Shown: positions 26,725 through 36,244, counted from the stretch's first letter. The stretch is DNA of 64,000 nt from Thiohalocapsa marina (GCF_008632335.1 NZ_VWXX01000003.1:186001-250000), one strand, 5' to 3'. The notes: generated from the letters alone by a model not told the origin. Numbers and translations: made by a program.

Positions 26725-28857
26725 GTGTATCCCAGATATTTTGGTCTGAAAGAGGCCAGCTTTTCCATAACCCCGGATCCGCGCTATCTCTTTCTCAGTG
26801 AGCAGCATCGCGAGGCCCTGGCGCATCTGCTCTACGGTGCCGGAGAAAGCGGTGGCTTCGTGCTGCTTACCGGCGAGGTCGGTACCGGCAAGACCACTGT
26901 CTGTCGCGCCTTTCTCGAACAACTGCCGGACGATGTCGATGTCGCGCTGGTGCTGAATCCGGCGCTGACCGCCCTGGAACTGTTGCGGGCGGTGTGCGAC
27001 GAGTTCGGTGTCCAGGTCCCGCCGTCCGAGCGATCTGCCAAGGTGCTGGTCGATCACCTGAATCGGTTCCTGTTGCAGGCCCATGCCGAGGGGCGCCGGC
27101 CGGTACTCATCATCGACGAGGCCCAGAATCTGCGTCCGAAGGTCCTGGAACAGGTCCGGCTGCTGACCAACCTGGAGACGACCAAACACAAGCTGCTGCA
27201 GATCTTTCTCATCGGTCAACCGGAACTGCGCGACATGCTGCATTCGCCGGACCTGCGTCAGCTCAATCAGCGTATCACCGCGCGGTTTCATCTGAAACCG
27301 TTGACCGGGCGAGAGACCGCCGCCTATGTGGATCACCGCATCACCATTGCCGGGGTCGAGCGGCCGCTGTTCAGCCGGGCCGCGCTGCGTCGCGTGCATC
27401 GGTACTCCTGTGGTGTGCCGCGCCTGATCAACCTGTTGTGTGACCGTGCCCTGCTGGGCGCCGCCGTGTCGCGACGGATGCAGGTGACGCCGGCCATCGT
27501 GACGCGTGCCGCACGTGAGGTGCTCGGACCGGATTCGCCGGCGCGGCGGCGGCACGGACAACGGCTGGCCCTGGCTGCGCTGGTGCTGCTGGCGCTCGGC
27601 GCCGGCATCTGGCTCGGGGCCTCGGGCTGGCTGGTGCAGGGGCCGCCGGCGCTGACGGCCTGGCTGGGATCCGGTGCGGATGCCGGTCCGGATTCCGGCC
27701 TGGCTGCATCGGACCCCGCGAAGGCAGGGACGACGGTCCCTGTTGCGGACAGGGAATCTCCCCCTAAATCGGTGTTGCAGGACGGAGCCGTCGCGCTGGC
27801 CGAAGTGCCGACGGACGAAGCGCCCGATTCGGTGGCCGGTCCGGTGAGCGGCCCTGATGTCGGTTCCGGTTCCGGTTCCGATACCGGCCCCGATTTTGGC
27901 TCCGATACTGGCTCCGATACTGGCTCCCAAGCCGACGACAATCCGGATGCTGTCGTGGCAGCAGTGTCGCAGGTGCCCCTGTCCGCGCAACCGGCATCCG
28001 TGCAACCAGGGGAGGCGGCCGGGATCGACGGGAGTGCGTCCACGCCGGATCAGGTCACGGGGCGGGAGCCGGACTTGGCTTCCGACCCGGCATCGAACCC
28101 GGCTTCGGAACCGGAGCCGACACCCCAACCACAGACCGGGCCTGCCCCCGCGCAGGACATGGCAGCTGCGGCGACCAGGCAGACATCTTCCACCGAACCG
28201 GCGCCAGCTCCGTCAACAACCTCGGCGCCGGCGGCCGAGCCGGTTGCCCTGGCGGAATTGACTGACCTGCTGCTGCCCGACGATGCCGTAGTGGATGCAC
28301 TGCTGGCGCGCTGGGGCATTTCCTTCGAGGACCTGCGCCCGGGACTGGACTGCGCCACCGTGGTGGCCTTCGGCCTGGGCTGTGAGCGCGGCAACGGCCG
28401 TTGGAGCGATCTGCGGCAGTTCGACCGGCCGGCGGCGCTCGCCCTCACCCTGGCCGACGGCCAGCGGGGGCATGTCATTGTCGCCGGTCTGGATGACGAG
28501 CATGTGGTGCTGCAGCATGCCGGCGGTGATCGGGTGCTGCCCATTGCGGACATCGACGAGCGCTGGTCTGGCGACTTTCTGCTGCTGTGGCGCCTGCCGC
28601 CCCCGGGGGTGGAGCTGATCGGCCGGAGTGCCGGCCCGGTCGCCCTGGCCTGGTTGCGGGAGCGTCTGGCCGCGCTGCCCGGGGCGGTGATCGCGGTCGA
28701 ACCCCCGGTGTATGATCAGGCGCTGGAGTCCGCCGTTAGGCAATTCCAGTCCCGCCAGGGGCTGGTGGTGGACGGGATCGCCGGTCCCAGGACGTTGATG
28801 CTGTTGCGCAATGTGCTGGCCTCGACGGATGAGCCGCACCTGAGCCAGTTCGATTGA
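26725..28857 (+). CDS. gspA: GspA/ExeA-like AAA ATPase with peptidoglycan-binding C-terminus
   Basis: A 710-residue protein with an AAA domain in the first 270 residues (Walker A GEVGTGKTT at 50-58, Walker B LIIDEAQN), one membrane segment near 275-300, and a long acidic Gly/Ser/Asp/Pro-rich linker. A C39-peptidase-like domain without an obvious catalytic cysteine-histidine pair lies at about 500-640, and a peptidoglycan-binding domain at 660-710 (AVRQFQSRQGLVVDGIAGP). ExeA/GspA uses ATP and peptidoglycan binding to help place the type II secretin. The start is GTG; MYPRYFGLKEASFSITPDPR is the normal family opening. gspB follows 115 bases later. No other secretion genes are in the window. Confidence 0.87.
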   Translation: MYPRYFGLKEASFSITPDPRYLFLSEQHREALAHLLYGAGESGGFVLLTGEVGTGKTTVCRAFLEQLPDDVDVALVLNPALTALELLRAVCDEFGVQVPPSERSAKVLVDHLNRFLLQAHAEGRRPVLIIDEAQNLRPKVLEQVRLLTNLETTKHKLLQIFLIGQPELRDMLHSPDLRQLNQRITARFHLKPLTGRETAAYVDHRITIAGVERPLFSRAALRRVHRYSCGVPRLINLLCDRALLGAAVSRRMQVTPAIVTRAAREVLGPDSPARRRHGQRLALAALVLLALGAGIWLGASGWLVQGPPALTAWLGSGADAGPDSGLAASDPAKAGTTVPVADRESPPKSVLQDGAVALAEVPTDEAPDSVAGPVSGPDVGSGSGSDTGPDFGSDTGSDTGSQADDNPDAVVAAVSQVPLSAQPASVQPGEAAGIDGSASTPDQVTGREPDLASDPASNPASEPEPTPQPQTGPAPAQDMAAAATRQTSSTEPAPAPSTTSAPAAEPVALAELTDLLLPDDAVVDALLARWGISFEDLRPGLDCATVVAFGLGCERGNGRWSDLRQFDRPAALALTLADGQRGHVIVAGLDDEHVVLQHAGGDRVLPIADIDERWSGDFLLLWRLPPPGVELIGRSAGPVALAWLRERLAALPGAVIAVEPPVYDQALESAVRQFQSRQGLVVDGIAGPRTLMLLRNVLASTDEPHLSQFD
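27862..27927 (+). repeat. Gly/Ser/Asp/Thr-coding tandem repeat in gspA
   Basis: A run of six-base and twelve-base units, including two identical copies of GGCTCCGATACT at 27898-27921, encodes the flexible GSGSD/GSDTG linker between the membrane segment and the periplasmic domains. Units are multiples of three, so length changes would keep frame. Confidence 0.75.
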
Positions 28858-28972
28858 ATCGGTCGAGTTGAGTTGGCCGAGTTGAATCGGTTGAATTGCA
28901 TTGGCAGAACTGAAATGGCCGTGCTGGATCGGCCGAACAGCTGCAACGTCTGTCTGAGAGTCGAGTGCGACC

Positions 28973-29956
28973 ATGTCATACATCCTTGAGGCGCTGAAAA
29001 AGTCCCAGCAGGAACGCGAACTGGGACAGGTGCCCCGTCTGCAAAGCGTCACCTTCGATGAGCCGCCGGAGCCCGGGTTGCCTACGGTCTGGGTGTACGC
29101 GGCCCTGGGTCTGGCCCTGGCCGCCGTGCTGATTGCCTCCTATGCCCTGTTCCAGCGCGACGCATCGCGGGCCGGCGTGCCGACAGCAGGCATGGCCCCT
29201 GAGGCTGCGCAGGGCAATGCGGTCCGGACGGGCGCGATACCGCCGGAGTCGGCAACGGTGGCCCGGACCGCTGTCGGTGACGCAACGCCTGCGGCAGCAG
29301 ACCAACCCCTGGATGCCGCTGCAGTGGCCAGTTCGGCGACTGGCCAGGCGGCAGCCTCTCCGGAGACCGATGAAGAGCCGCAGGTGCTCGTGGTCCCGGC
29401 GCCCCCCAGGCCGGGCCAGCCCCTGCCCCGGGGGGCCGAGGAGTTGCGTCGGGCCGTGCTTGGCGACCCCGCGCCGCTACCGCCGCCGGTCGCGCCCGTG
29501 GTGGAACAGAAGGTGCCCGTTCCGGATGACCTCGTGGCCGACATCGAGGCGTTCAAGCGCCAGGTACGCGGAGCGCCGGAAGCGGAACCGGGGCAGGGTG
29601 CGGCACCGACTGCGGCGCCGGCTTCGGAACAGGCATCTGAACAGGCGTCGGCGCCAAAGCCCGCGCGCGCGGCGAATTCTGGCCCTGCGCCGTCCACGAT
29701 GGCGCAGCCCGCGGCTGCTTCCAGGGCATCTACGGCCAGGGTGCCGCCGCCGTCGACGGCGCTGCGTCGCCAGTTGCCGGAGTTCGTCATGGCGGTGCAC
29801 GTCTATGATGCTGAACCCGGTCGGCGGTTCGTCTACATCAACGGCCGCAAGCTCCGGGAGCAGGAGCAGAGCAGAGAAGGGTTGAAGCTGGAGCAGGTGG
29901 TCGCCGATGGCGCCATCCTGAGCTGGCAGGGAGAGCAGTTCTTTCAGCCGCGTTGA
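28973..29956 (+). CDS. gspB: GspB-like type II secretion assembly partner
   Basis: A 327-residue protein starting MSYILEALKKSQQERELG, the hallmark of GspB/ExeB proteins. One membrane segment follows near residues 40-60, then a long Ala/Pro/Glu-rich linker and the C-terminal GspB domain (MAVHVYDAEPGRRFVYINGR...LSWQGEQFFQ). It partners GspA in secretin assembly. The 115-base gap before it is a low-complexity run of GTTGA/GAATCGG-like repeats and carries no visible gene. Confidence 0.88.
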   Translation: MSYILEALKKSQQERELGQVPRLQSVTFDEPPEPGLPTVWVYAALGLALAAVLIASYALFQRDASRAGVPTAGMAPEAAQGNAVRTGAIPPESATVARTAVGDATPAAADQPLDAAAVASSATGQAAASPETDEEPQVLVVPAPPRPGQPLPRGAEELRRAVLGDPAPLPPPVAPVVEQKVPVPDDLVADIEAFKRQVRGAPEAEPGQGAAPTAAPASEQASEQASAPKPARAANSGPAPSTMAQPAAASRASTARVPPPSTALRRQLPEFVMAVHVYDAEPGRRFVYINGRKLREQEQSREGLKLEQVVADGAILSWQGEQFFQPR

Positions 29957-29979
29957 GGGGCGACTGACTCAGGGAGTCG

Positions 29980-30165
29980 TCAGCGCACCATCAGGATCAG
30001 GAACACGACGAACCCGACCACCGCGGCGAGGGGCAGAAGGGCCGCCTGCCAGTCACCTTTCTCCGCCTTCGGGCCATTCTCCTGCCAGGTCCTGAAGGCG
30101 GGCCACATGTAGAACAGCAGCATGATGATGGCGGCGGCTGCGGCGATCTTGAGAAACAGTTCCAT
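29980..30165 (-). CDS. Small two-helix membrane protein of 61 residues
   Basis: A short protein with two hydrophobic segments, residues 3-22 (LFLKIAAAAAIIMLLFYMW) and 43-60 (AALLPLAAVVGFVVFLILM), joined by a hydrophilic loop with ENGPKAEKGDWQ. It is oriented against gspB, its stop 23 bases from that gene's end. The clean membrane pattern and separate placement argue for a real gene. I do not recognise a family. Confidence 0.6.
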   Translation of the reverse strand: MELFLKIAAAAAIIMLLFYMWPAFRTWQENGPKAEKGDWQAALLPLAAVVGFVVFLILMVR

Positions 30166-30290
30166 GGATCTGTGTTGACAGGCTTGTTGAGGTCCTGGAT
30201 CGGCCGGTGATGTGTGGGGCTTGCGGCGACTCTCAGGCGATTCGCAACGGACGTGCGCGGCAGGGGAAAGGACTGCGAACGGCGCTACCG

Positions 30291-30352
30291 ATGCCGCTGG
30301 GCCCGACCTGCCTCACCCCGAATGCCACTGGGCCCGGCCTGCCTCACCCCGC
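30291..30352. repeat. 31-base tandem duplication downstream of the BI-1 gene
   Basis: Two adjacent 31-base units, each containing GGCCTGCCTCACCCCG or its GACC variant, differ at two internal positions. They lie between the small membrane-protein gene and the BI-1 gene, in a 229-base gap where I see no gene. Confidence 0.85.
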
Positions 30353-30394
30353 CCTTTCGGCGGTGCGGGGCAGAACCGGGCGCCCCGCACAGTG

Positions 30395-31060
30395 TCAGTC
30401 GTCGCTCATGATGCCGAGAATCTGCAACAGGCTGATGAAGATGTTGAAGATGCTCAGATAGATGCCGTAGGTGGCCATGATGTAATTGGTCTCCGCCCCG
30501 CTCTTGATACGGCTGGTATCGAACAGGATGAAGCCGCTCATCAGCATGATGATGGCGCCGGAGATGGCCAGGGACAGCGCCGGCATGCTGAAGAAGATGT
30601 TTGCCAGCATGGCCACGAAGACCACCATCATGCCGGCGAACAGGAAGCCGCCCATGAAGCTGAAGTCCGTCTTCGACATCAGCGCATAACCGGACAGGCC
30701 GAGGAAGATCACTGCGGTACCGCCGAACGCGGTGGCGATGATGCCGGGTCCGTTGGGCAGTGCCAGGTACATGCTCAGGATGGACCCCAGGCCGAAACCG
30801 AGCATGCCGGTGATCAGGAAGATCATGCCGACGCCAGCGGCCGACTGTGCCGTGCGCGGAAGGACGAAGATGCCGAGCACCATGGCGCCGATGACCGACA
30901 CCAGGTAGACCCACGAGGGCATCGCCAGGGCCATGGACAGCATGGCCGTGACTGCGCTGAAGCCCAGTGTGGCCGCGAGCAGCAGGTAGGTGTTCTTGAG
31001 GACCTTGTTGGTTTCCAGAACGCCCTGGGCGCTTTGGGCAACCGAGTAGTGATTCGCCAT
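30395..31060 (-). CDS. Bax inhibitor-1/YccA family membrane protein
   Basis: A 221-residue integral membrane protein with seven hydrophobic segments, of the TMBIM/BI-1 family (YccA, YbhL). The conserved features FGGTAVIFLGLSGYAL in the middle and the acidic ending LLQILGIMSDD with DTSRI before it are present. E. coli YccA modulates FtsH proteolysis; other members conduct Ca2+ under pH control. Which applies here is unknown. The gene stands alone, with a TTGACA/TGTCAA dyad about 45 bases upstream of its start. Confidence 0.9.
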   Translation of the reverse strand: MANHYSVAQSAQGVLETNKVLKNTYLLLAATLGFSAVTAMLSMALAMPSWVYLVSVIGAMVLGIFVLPRTAQSAAGVGMIFLITGMLGFGLGSILSMYLALPNGPGIIATAFGGTAVIFLGLSGYALMSKTDFSFMGGFLFAGMMVVFVAMLANIFFSMPALSLAISGAIIMLMSGFILFDTSRIKSGAETNYIMATYGIYLSIFNIFISLLQILGIMSDD

Positions 31061-31103
31061 GGTCGTCGATCTCTCCGGGTTGTTGCAGTTGAGAAGGGTT
31101 CAG

Positions 31104-31122
31104 TTGACAAGGCTGATGTCAA
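31104..31122. promoter_or_regulatory. TTGACA-N7-TGTCAA dyad upstream of the BI-1 gene
   Basis: A perfect 6+6 inverted repeat with a 7-base spacer, 44-62 bases before the BI-1 start codon. Each arm is also a -35-like TTGACA, but no matching -10 is found on either strand. It could be an operator. The rest of the 304-base gap before the tRNA holds only the hairpin at 31282-31304. Confidence 0.35.
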
Positions 31123-31281
31123 GGATACCCGAGCGAACCGCCGGTGCAAGGGGTGAAGTCCGATGCCTGGCTTCGAAGGTCTCGCCCGACGGGCCCAGGT
31201 TGCGTTATGATCCCTGTATGCGATCGGCGCGACGGCGAATCAATGCCGCCGCATCACGGTTCGCTCGCTGATGTGACCCCA

Positions 31282-31304
31282 CGGCGCAAGAAAAGTTTGC
31301 GCCG
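31282..31304. other. Perfect stem-loop upstream of tRNA-Ser
   Basis: CGGCGCAA and TTGCGCCG form an 8-base-pair perfect stem around the 7-base loop GAAAAGT. No T-run follows on either strand, so it is not a standard terminator. It lies 60 bases before the tRNA. Confidence 0.5.
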
Positions 31305-31364
31305 GGCACGGCGCCCGCCCGGGCTGCCGGTCATAAAAGCCGCAACGGCGGTCATGTCTCACCC

Positions 31365-31454
31365 GGAGGGATGGCAGAGCGGTTGAATGCACTGGTCTTG
31401 AAAACCAGCAAGGGTTAACGCCCTTCCAGGGTTCGAATCCCTGTCCCTCCGCCA
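31365..31454 (+). tRNA. tRNA-Ser (anticodon UGA)
   Basis: A 90-base class II tRNA with an encoded CCA end. The acceptor stem GGAGGGA pairs with TCCCTCC, the anticodon stem CTGGT/ACCAG encloses the loop CTTGAAA with anticodon TGA at 31399-31401, a long variable arm follows, and GGTTCGAATCC forms the T loop. The anticodon reads UCA and, by wobble, other UCN serine codons. Confidence 0.97.
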
Positions 31455-31724
31455 ATTTGATGCAGCAAGCATCTGATAAATCAAGTAATTTCCTTGCCGG
31501 CAGGCCGCAAGACCCCAATCGGCCCCCACTTCGCTTCGGCTCTACGGGCTCGACTTGCTTCGAGCCCTGTGGTCCACACACAAGCCTGCCGATGCGCAAC
31601 CTTGGCTGGCGACCCTTGCAGACTGCGTCGATCCGTCGACTCGGCTGGGTATACAATGGCCGGCTTGGTAAAACTGATCGCTCCGGGCCCTGTGCCGAGC
31701 CCAACTCAACCAGGGGAATACCTC

Positions 31725-32990
31725 ATGTTCGATACGCACATGCAGATTGCGGGCTACGACGACGAACTGGCCCAAGCCATCCACGCCGAGGAGCGCCGCC
31801 AGGAAGAGCACGTCGAGCTGATCGCGTCGGAGAACTACGCCAGCCCCCGGGTGATGGAGGCCCAGGGCTCGGTGCTGACCAACAAGTACGCCGAAGGCTA
31901 TCCGTCCAAGCGCTACTACGGCGGCTGCGAGTACGTCGACATCGCCGAGCAGCTTGCCATCGAGCGTGCCAAGCAGCTGTTCGGCGCGGACTATGCCAAT
32001 GTCCAGCCCCACTCGGGCTCCCAGGCCAACGCCGCGGTGTTCATGGCCCTGTGCCAGCCGGGCGACACGGTGCTGGGCATGAGCCTGGCCCACGGCGGCC
32101 ATCTGACCCATGGCGCCAAGCCGAACTTCTCCGGCAAGCTCTACAACGCCGTGCAGTACGGCCTGGACCCGGCCACCGGCGAGATCGACTACGCCGAGGT
32201 CGAGCGGCTGGCGCACGAGCACAAGCCGCGCATGATCATCGCCGGCTTCTCCGCCTACTCGCGGGTGGTGGACTGGCAGCGGTTCCGCACCATCGCCGAC
32301 GCGGTAGGCGCCTATCTGCTGGTTGACATGGCCCATATTGCCGGCCTGGTGGCCGCCGGCGTCTATCCCAGCCCGGTGCAGATCGCCGATGTGACCACCA
32401 CCACCACGCACAAGACTCTGCGCGGGCCCCGTGGCGGGCTGATCCTGGCCAAGGCCAATCCGGAACTGGAGAAGAAATTCAACTCGCTGGTCTTTCCGGG
32501 CACCCAGGGCGGTCCGCTGATGCATGTCATCGCGGCCAAGGCGGTGGCCTTCAAGGAGGCCCTGGAGCCGGCGTTCAAGGACTACCAGCGCGCGGTGGTG
32601 CAGAACGCCCAGACCATGGCGGAGGTGTTCATGGCCCGCGGCTACAACGTGGTTTCCGGCGGCACCGACGATCACCTGTTTCTGGTGAGCTTCATCGACC
32701 AGGGACTCACGGGCAAGGACGTGGATGCCTGGCTCGGCGCGGCCAATGTCACCGTGAACAAGAACGCGGTGCCCAATGATCCGCAGTCGCCGTTCGTCAC
32801 CAGCGGCATCCGCATCGGCACCCCGGCCATCACCACCCGCGGCTTCGGCCTGGACGAGGTGCGCGACCTGGCTGGCTGGATGTGCGATGTGATCGATGCC
32901 CGCGGCGACAGTGCCGTCATCGAGGCGGTCAAGGCCAAGGTGCTGGCCCTGTGCGCGCGTTTTCCGGTGTACGGACACCTGGGCGCCTGA
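31725..32990 (+). CDS. glyA: Serine hydroxymethyltransferase
   Basis: A 421-residue PLP enzyme that converts serine to glycine while charging tetrahydrofolate with a one-carbon unit. The PLP lysine is Lys230 in [15 protein letters not shown], and [15 protein letters not shown] near the N-terminus is diagnostic. The ATG at 31725 gives the family's length. The 270-base region between the tRNA and this start holds an 8-base-pair hairpin (GGGCTCGA/TCGAGCCC near 31549-31570) and a TATACA box near 31650, but no gene. nrdR follows after 45 bases. Confidence 0.97.
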   Translation: MFDTHMQIAGYDDELAQAIHAEERRQEEHVELIASENYASPRVMEAQGSVLTNKYAEGYPSKRYYGGCEYVDIAEQLAIERAKQLFGADYANVQPHSGSQANAAVFMALCQPGDTVLGMSLAHGGHLTHGAKPNFSGKLYNAVQYGLDPATGEIDYAEVERLAHEHKPRMIIAGFSAYSRVVDWQRFRTIADAVGAYLLVDMAHIAGLVAAGVYPSPVQIADVTTTTTHKTLRGPRGGLILAKANPELEKKFNSLVFPGTQGGPLMHVIAAKAVAFKEALEPAFKDYQRAVVQNAQTMAEVFMARGYNVVSGGTDDHLFLVSFIDQGLTGKDVDAWLGAANVTVNKNAVPNDPQSPFVTSGIRIGTPAITTRGFGLDEVRDLAGWMCDVIDARGDSAVIEAVKAKVLALCARFPVYGHLGA

Positions 32991-33004
32991 TGGGGCGCCT
33001 GATG
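32981..33004 (+). repeat. 12-base tandem duplication across the glyA stop
   Basis: GGGCGCCTGATG occurs twice in a row, the first copy containing the glyA stop codon TGA. The second copy carries the same TGA, giving a second, redundant stop-like triplet just downstream. Confidence 0.85.
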
Positions 33005-33035
33005 GGACGCCGGGCGCGCTAACGAGGGCTGGGCC

Positions 33036-33548
33036 ATGCGCTGTCCATTCTGCGGGGCCCAGGACACCAAGGTCGTCGACTCGCGCCTGTCCGGCGATGG
33101 CGACCAGGTGCGCCGGCGTCGGCGTTGCGTCGTCTGCGGCGAGCGCTTCACCACTTATGAATCTGCGGAGCTGAACTTGCCGCGGGTGGTCAAGCGCGAT
33201 GGCAGCCGGGTGCCGTTCGACGGCCGCAAGCTACGCTCCGGCATCATGCGGGCGGCGGAGAAGCGGCCCATCAGCACCGACCAGATCGACGCCGCGGTGT
33301 CGCGCATCAATCGGGCGCTCCTGGCCACCGGCGAGGGCGAGGTCACGGCCGGGCGGATCGGCGAATTGGTGATGGACGAGCTGCGCAAGCTCGACCAGGT
33401 GGCCTATGTACGGTTCGCCTCGGTGTACCGGAAGTTCGAGGATGTGGCCGCCTTCCGCGAGGAAATCGAGCGGCTGGAGCAGCAGATTTCGCCGGAGGAG
33501 CAGCGCGCCCAGCTCGACCTGCTGGCGGACCTGGACAAGAAGCCGTGA
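33036..33548 (+). CDS. nrdR: NrdR transcriptional repressor of ribonucleotide reductase
   Basis: A 170-residue regulator with an N-terminal zinc ribbon (CPFC at 3-6 and CVVC at 31-34) followed by an ATP-cone domain ([16 protein letters not shown]). It binds dATP/ATP and represses nrd operons through NrdR boxes. glyA-nrdR-ribD is a common gammaproteobacterial order. Its stop overlaps the ribD start by four bases. Slightly longer than usual because of an acidic C-terminal tail. Confidence 0.96.
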   Translation: MRCPFCGAQDTKVVDSRLSGDGDQVRRRRRCVVCGERFTTYESAELNLPRVVKRDGSRVPFDGRKLRSGIMRAAEKRPISTDQIDAAVSRINRALLATGEGEVTAGRIGELVMDELRKLDQVAYVRFASVYRKFEDVAAFREEIERLEQQISPEEQRAQLDLLADLDKKP

Positions 33549-34678
33549 GCACGGACGACGACCTGCGCTTCATGGCCCGCGCCGTTCGCCTGGCCTGGCG
33601 CGGCCTCTACACCACCGACCCCAATCCGCGCGTGGGGTGCGTGCTGGTCCGCGACGGCGCGGTGGTGGGCGAGGGCTTCCACCGGCGCGCGGGCGAACCC
33701 CACGCCGAGATCCACGCCATCCAGGCCGCCGGCGCGCGCGCCCGGGGTGCCACCGCCTACATCACGCTTGAGCCCTGCTGCCATCACGGGCGCACTCCGC
33801 CCTGCACCGATGCCCTGCTGCGCGCCGAGGTGAGCCGCGTGGTCATCGGCATGGAAGACCCAAATCCGCTGGTGCGGGGCCGGGGTGTGCGTCGCCTGCG
33901 TGCGGCGGGTGTACAGGTGCGCAGCGGCGTGCTCGAGACGGCCGTGCGCGCGCTCAATCCCGGTTTCGAGCGGCGCATGCGCGGCGCTCTGCCGCTGGTG
34001 CGTTGCAAGCTGGCCGCCAGTCTGGACGGGCGCACGGCCATGGCCGATGGCGAGAGCCGCTGGATCACCAGCGATGACGCCCGCCGCGACGTGCAGCGTC
34101 TGCGGGCGCGCTCGTCGGCGGTCATCACCGGCATCGGCACCGTGCTGGCGGACGACCCGCACCTGAACGTGCGCCTGGGCGCGGCGCAGATCCCCGCCCT
34201 GGGGCCCGACGAGCCCGCGCGCCAGCCGTTGCGGGTGGTGGTGGACAGCGGGCTGCGGCTGCCGACGGATGCGCGCCTGCTGCGCCTGCCGGGGGCGACC
34301 CTGGTGGCCACCTGCAACGACGATCCCGCGGCCATCGCCCGTGCCAACGCCGCCGGCGCCGAGGTGCAGGTGTTTCCCGCTGATGCCGCCGGGCGCGTTG
34401 ACCTGCCGTCGCTGCTGCGCTACCTGGCCGAGCGCGAGATCAACGAGGCGCTGATCGAGTCCGGGCCGACCCTGGCCGGCGCGGCAATGCAGGCGGGCAT
34501 TGTCGACGAGCTTGTGCTGTACCTGGCACCGCACCTGATGGGGGCCAATGCCCGCGGCCTGTTCCATCTGCCGGGGGTCGATGGCATGGCCCAGCGGCTG
34601 CCGCTGGACATCACCGATGTCCGTCGGGTCGGATGCGACCTGCGGGTGACCGCCCGCCCGTCTCGCAACCCCGACTGA
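33545..34678 (+). CDS. ribD: Bifunctional riboflavin deaminase/reductase
   Basis: A 377-residue enzyme performing the second and third steps of riboflavin synthesis. The N-terminal deaminase has the zinc site His53-Ala-Glu55 with Cys78 and Cys87 ([11 protein letters not shown]). The C-terminal reductase carries the [11 protein letters not shown] and [11 protein letters not shown] segments. It starts with GTG overlapping the nrdR stop (GTGA). The rest of the rib operon does not follow; the next gene is on the other strand, 81 bases away. Confidence 0.96.
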   Translation: MSTDDDLRFMARAVRLAWRGLYTTDPNPRVGCVLVRDGAVVGEGFHRRAGEPHAEIHAIQAAGARARGATAYITLEPCCHHGRTPPCTDALLRAEVSRVVIGMEDPNPLVRGRGVRRLRAAGVQVRSGVLETAVRALNPGFERRMRGALPLVRCKLAASLDGRTAMADGESRWITSDDARRDVQRLRARSSAVITGIGTVLADDPHLNVRLGAAQIPALGPDEPARQPLRVVVDSGLRLPTDARLLRLPGATLVATCNDDPAAIARANAAGAEVQVFPADAAGRVDLPSLLRYLAEREINEALIESGPTLAGAAMQAGIVDELVLYLAPHLMGANARGLFHLPGVDGMAQRLPLDITDVRRVGCDLRVTARPSRNPD

Positions 34679-34759
34679 TGTCGGGCAAGCCCGGGCGCCG
34701 CAAGGCGCCCTGCTTGCAGAGGACCCCGGCAGAAGACCCTGCCAGAAAATTGGGGCGGG

Positions 34760-36190
34760 TCAGTCGTCGGTGTCCTGTAGTGGCCAGAGCTCCGTCAGGC
34801 CCGCGTTTTTCGCCTCCAGCTTGCCGTAGAGGTCGTACAGCGCGGCCTGCAGGGCCTCTTCGATGACCGGGTGGTAGAACGGCATTCGCAGTAGTTCGCC
34901 GACGCTCAGCCCCTGTTCGATGCACCAGCACAGCAGGTGCGCCAGGTTCTCGCCCTTCGGGCCGATCATCTCCGCGCCCAGCAGCCGGCCGCTGGCCCTG
35001 TCGGCGTAGACGCGCAACACCCCCCTGTTCTTGCCCATGATCAGCGCCCGGCCCACCGGTGCGAAGCGGATCTGTCCCACCGCGGCAGTCTGCGGGTCGA
35101 TCTCATCGAAGCGCTGACCCACGGCACAGATGTTCGGGTCGCAGAAGTTGATGAACAGCGGCGTCTTGCGCCGGAACCGGCGCCGTTCGCCGCGGGCGGC
35201 GTTCCAGCCGGCGATCTTGCCCTCGTCGCCGGCCTCGTGCAGGATCTGGCGCTCGCCGTTGACGTCCCCGGCGATGAACACCGGCAGATCCCCCACCTGC
35301 ATGCTGTGGCGGTCGAACGGCGGCAGGCCGCGCGCGTCCAGGGGCACCCCCAGCGCGTCGCTCAGCACCTCGAGCCCCAGTCCGTCGATATTCGGCGTGC
35401 GGCCGATGCTGCAGAGCACCCGATCCACCAGCACGCTGTGCCCCCCGGCGCTGACCCGCAGCCGATCGCCGTCCTCGTGGATCTCCGCGGCGGCGCCCAG
35501 GTGCAGCGGCATCTCCTTGCCGATGAGTTCGATCGCCGCCTGATTGACCTCCGGATCGCTGATACCGGCGATCTGCCGTTGCTGGTCGAAGCCGGTCACG
35601 TCCACGCCCAGGCGGCACAGGCTCTGGCCGAGTTCCAGGCCGATGGTACCGAGGCCGATCACTGCCATGGATGCCGGCAGGTCCTCGAGTTCGAACAGCT
35701 CGTCGGTGGTGAGGATGCGCTCGCCGAACGGCCGCCAGGCGCTCGGCACCACGGGCCGGGAGCCGGTGGCGATGACCACGGCCCCGGCACGGATGCGCTG
35801 GCCGCCGGCCTCCACCAGCGTGGGCTCCACAAGGCGCGCAAAGTCCTGGATGAATTGCTCCTCGGGCAGCTCGTCGGTGCTGGTGCTCAGCACGCGGTCC
35901 ACAAAGGTGTCGCGCAGGTCCTGCACATGCTCCAGGGCCTCGCCGACGTCCAGGGTCATGGCCTGGTGACCGTCGACGCCGAATTTGCCCAGGTGGGTGC
36001 GGCGGTGGTAATCCTCCGCGATCTGGATCATGGCCTTGGACGGCATGCAGCCGACCCGGGCGCAAGTGGTGCCCGGCTCGCCGCCATTGATGAGCACGAA
36101 CGACTTGCCGGCCTTGCGGGTCTGGCTCAGCGCGTTCAGTCCGGCGGAGCCGGAGCCGATGATGGCGACGTCGACGGTTCTCTCTTGCAT
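34760..36190 (-). CDS. Dihydrolipoyl dehydrogenase-like flavoprotein
   Basis: A 476-residue pyridine-nucleotide disulfide oxidoreductase. FAD-binding GSGSAGLNA is at residues 12-20, the redox disulfide is Cys43/Cys48 in TTCARVGCMPSK, the NAD-binding domain has AVIGLGTIGLELG, and the C-terminal His-Pro...Glu pair is in FYHPVIEEALQ. The active-site segment departs from the usual GGTC(L/V)NVGC(I)PSK form, and no dehydrogenase-complex genes are nearby. It may not be the Lpd of pyruvate dehydrogenase; a stand-alone thiol or quinone reductase role is possible. It is divergent from aroA. Confidence 0.82.
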   Translation of the reverse strand: MQERTVDVAIIGSGSAGLNALSQTRKAGKSFVLINGGEPGTTCARVGCMPSKAMIQIAEDYHRRTHLGKFGVDGHQAMTLDVGEALEHVQDLRDTFVDRVLSTSTDELPEEQFIQDFARLVEPTLVEAGGQRIRAGAVVIATGSRPVVPSAWRPFGERILTTDELFELEDLPASMAVIGLGTIGLELGQSLCRLGVDVTGFDQQRQIAGISDPEVNQAAIELIGKEMPLHLGAAAEIHEDGDRLRVSAGGHSVLVDRVLCSIGRTPNIDGLGLEVLSDALGVPLDARGLPPFDRHSMQVGDLPVFIAGDVNGERQILHEAGDEGKIAGWNAARGERRRFRRKTPLFINFCDPNICAVGQRFDEIDPQTAAVGQIRFAPVGRALIMGKNRGVLRVYADRASGRLLGAEMIGPKGENLAHLLCWCIEQGLSVGELLRMPFYHPVIEEALQAALYDLYGKLEAKNAGLTELWPLQDTDD

Positions 36191-36244
36191 GGGTCACTCC
36201 TGGTCGCGGTTGCCGCGCTGCCGGCCCGCGGCTCGCTTGTTTGG

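Noticed and set aside
31549-31570. Possible terminator hairpin or attachment site between tRNA-Ser and glyA
   Set aside because: The GGGCTCGA/TCGAGCCC stem has no T-run, and no duplicate of the tRNA 3' end or integrase gene is seen in the window.
31542-32978. 478-codon open frame opposite glyA
   Set aside because: It mirrors the glyA codon pattern on the other strand, and has no recognisable motif or ribosome-binding site.
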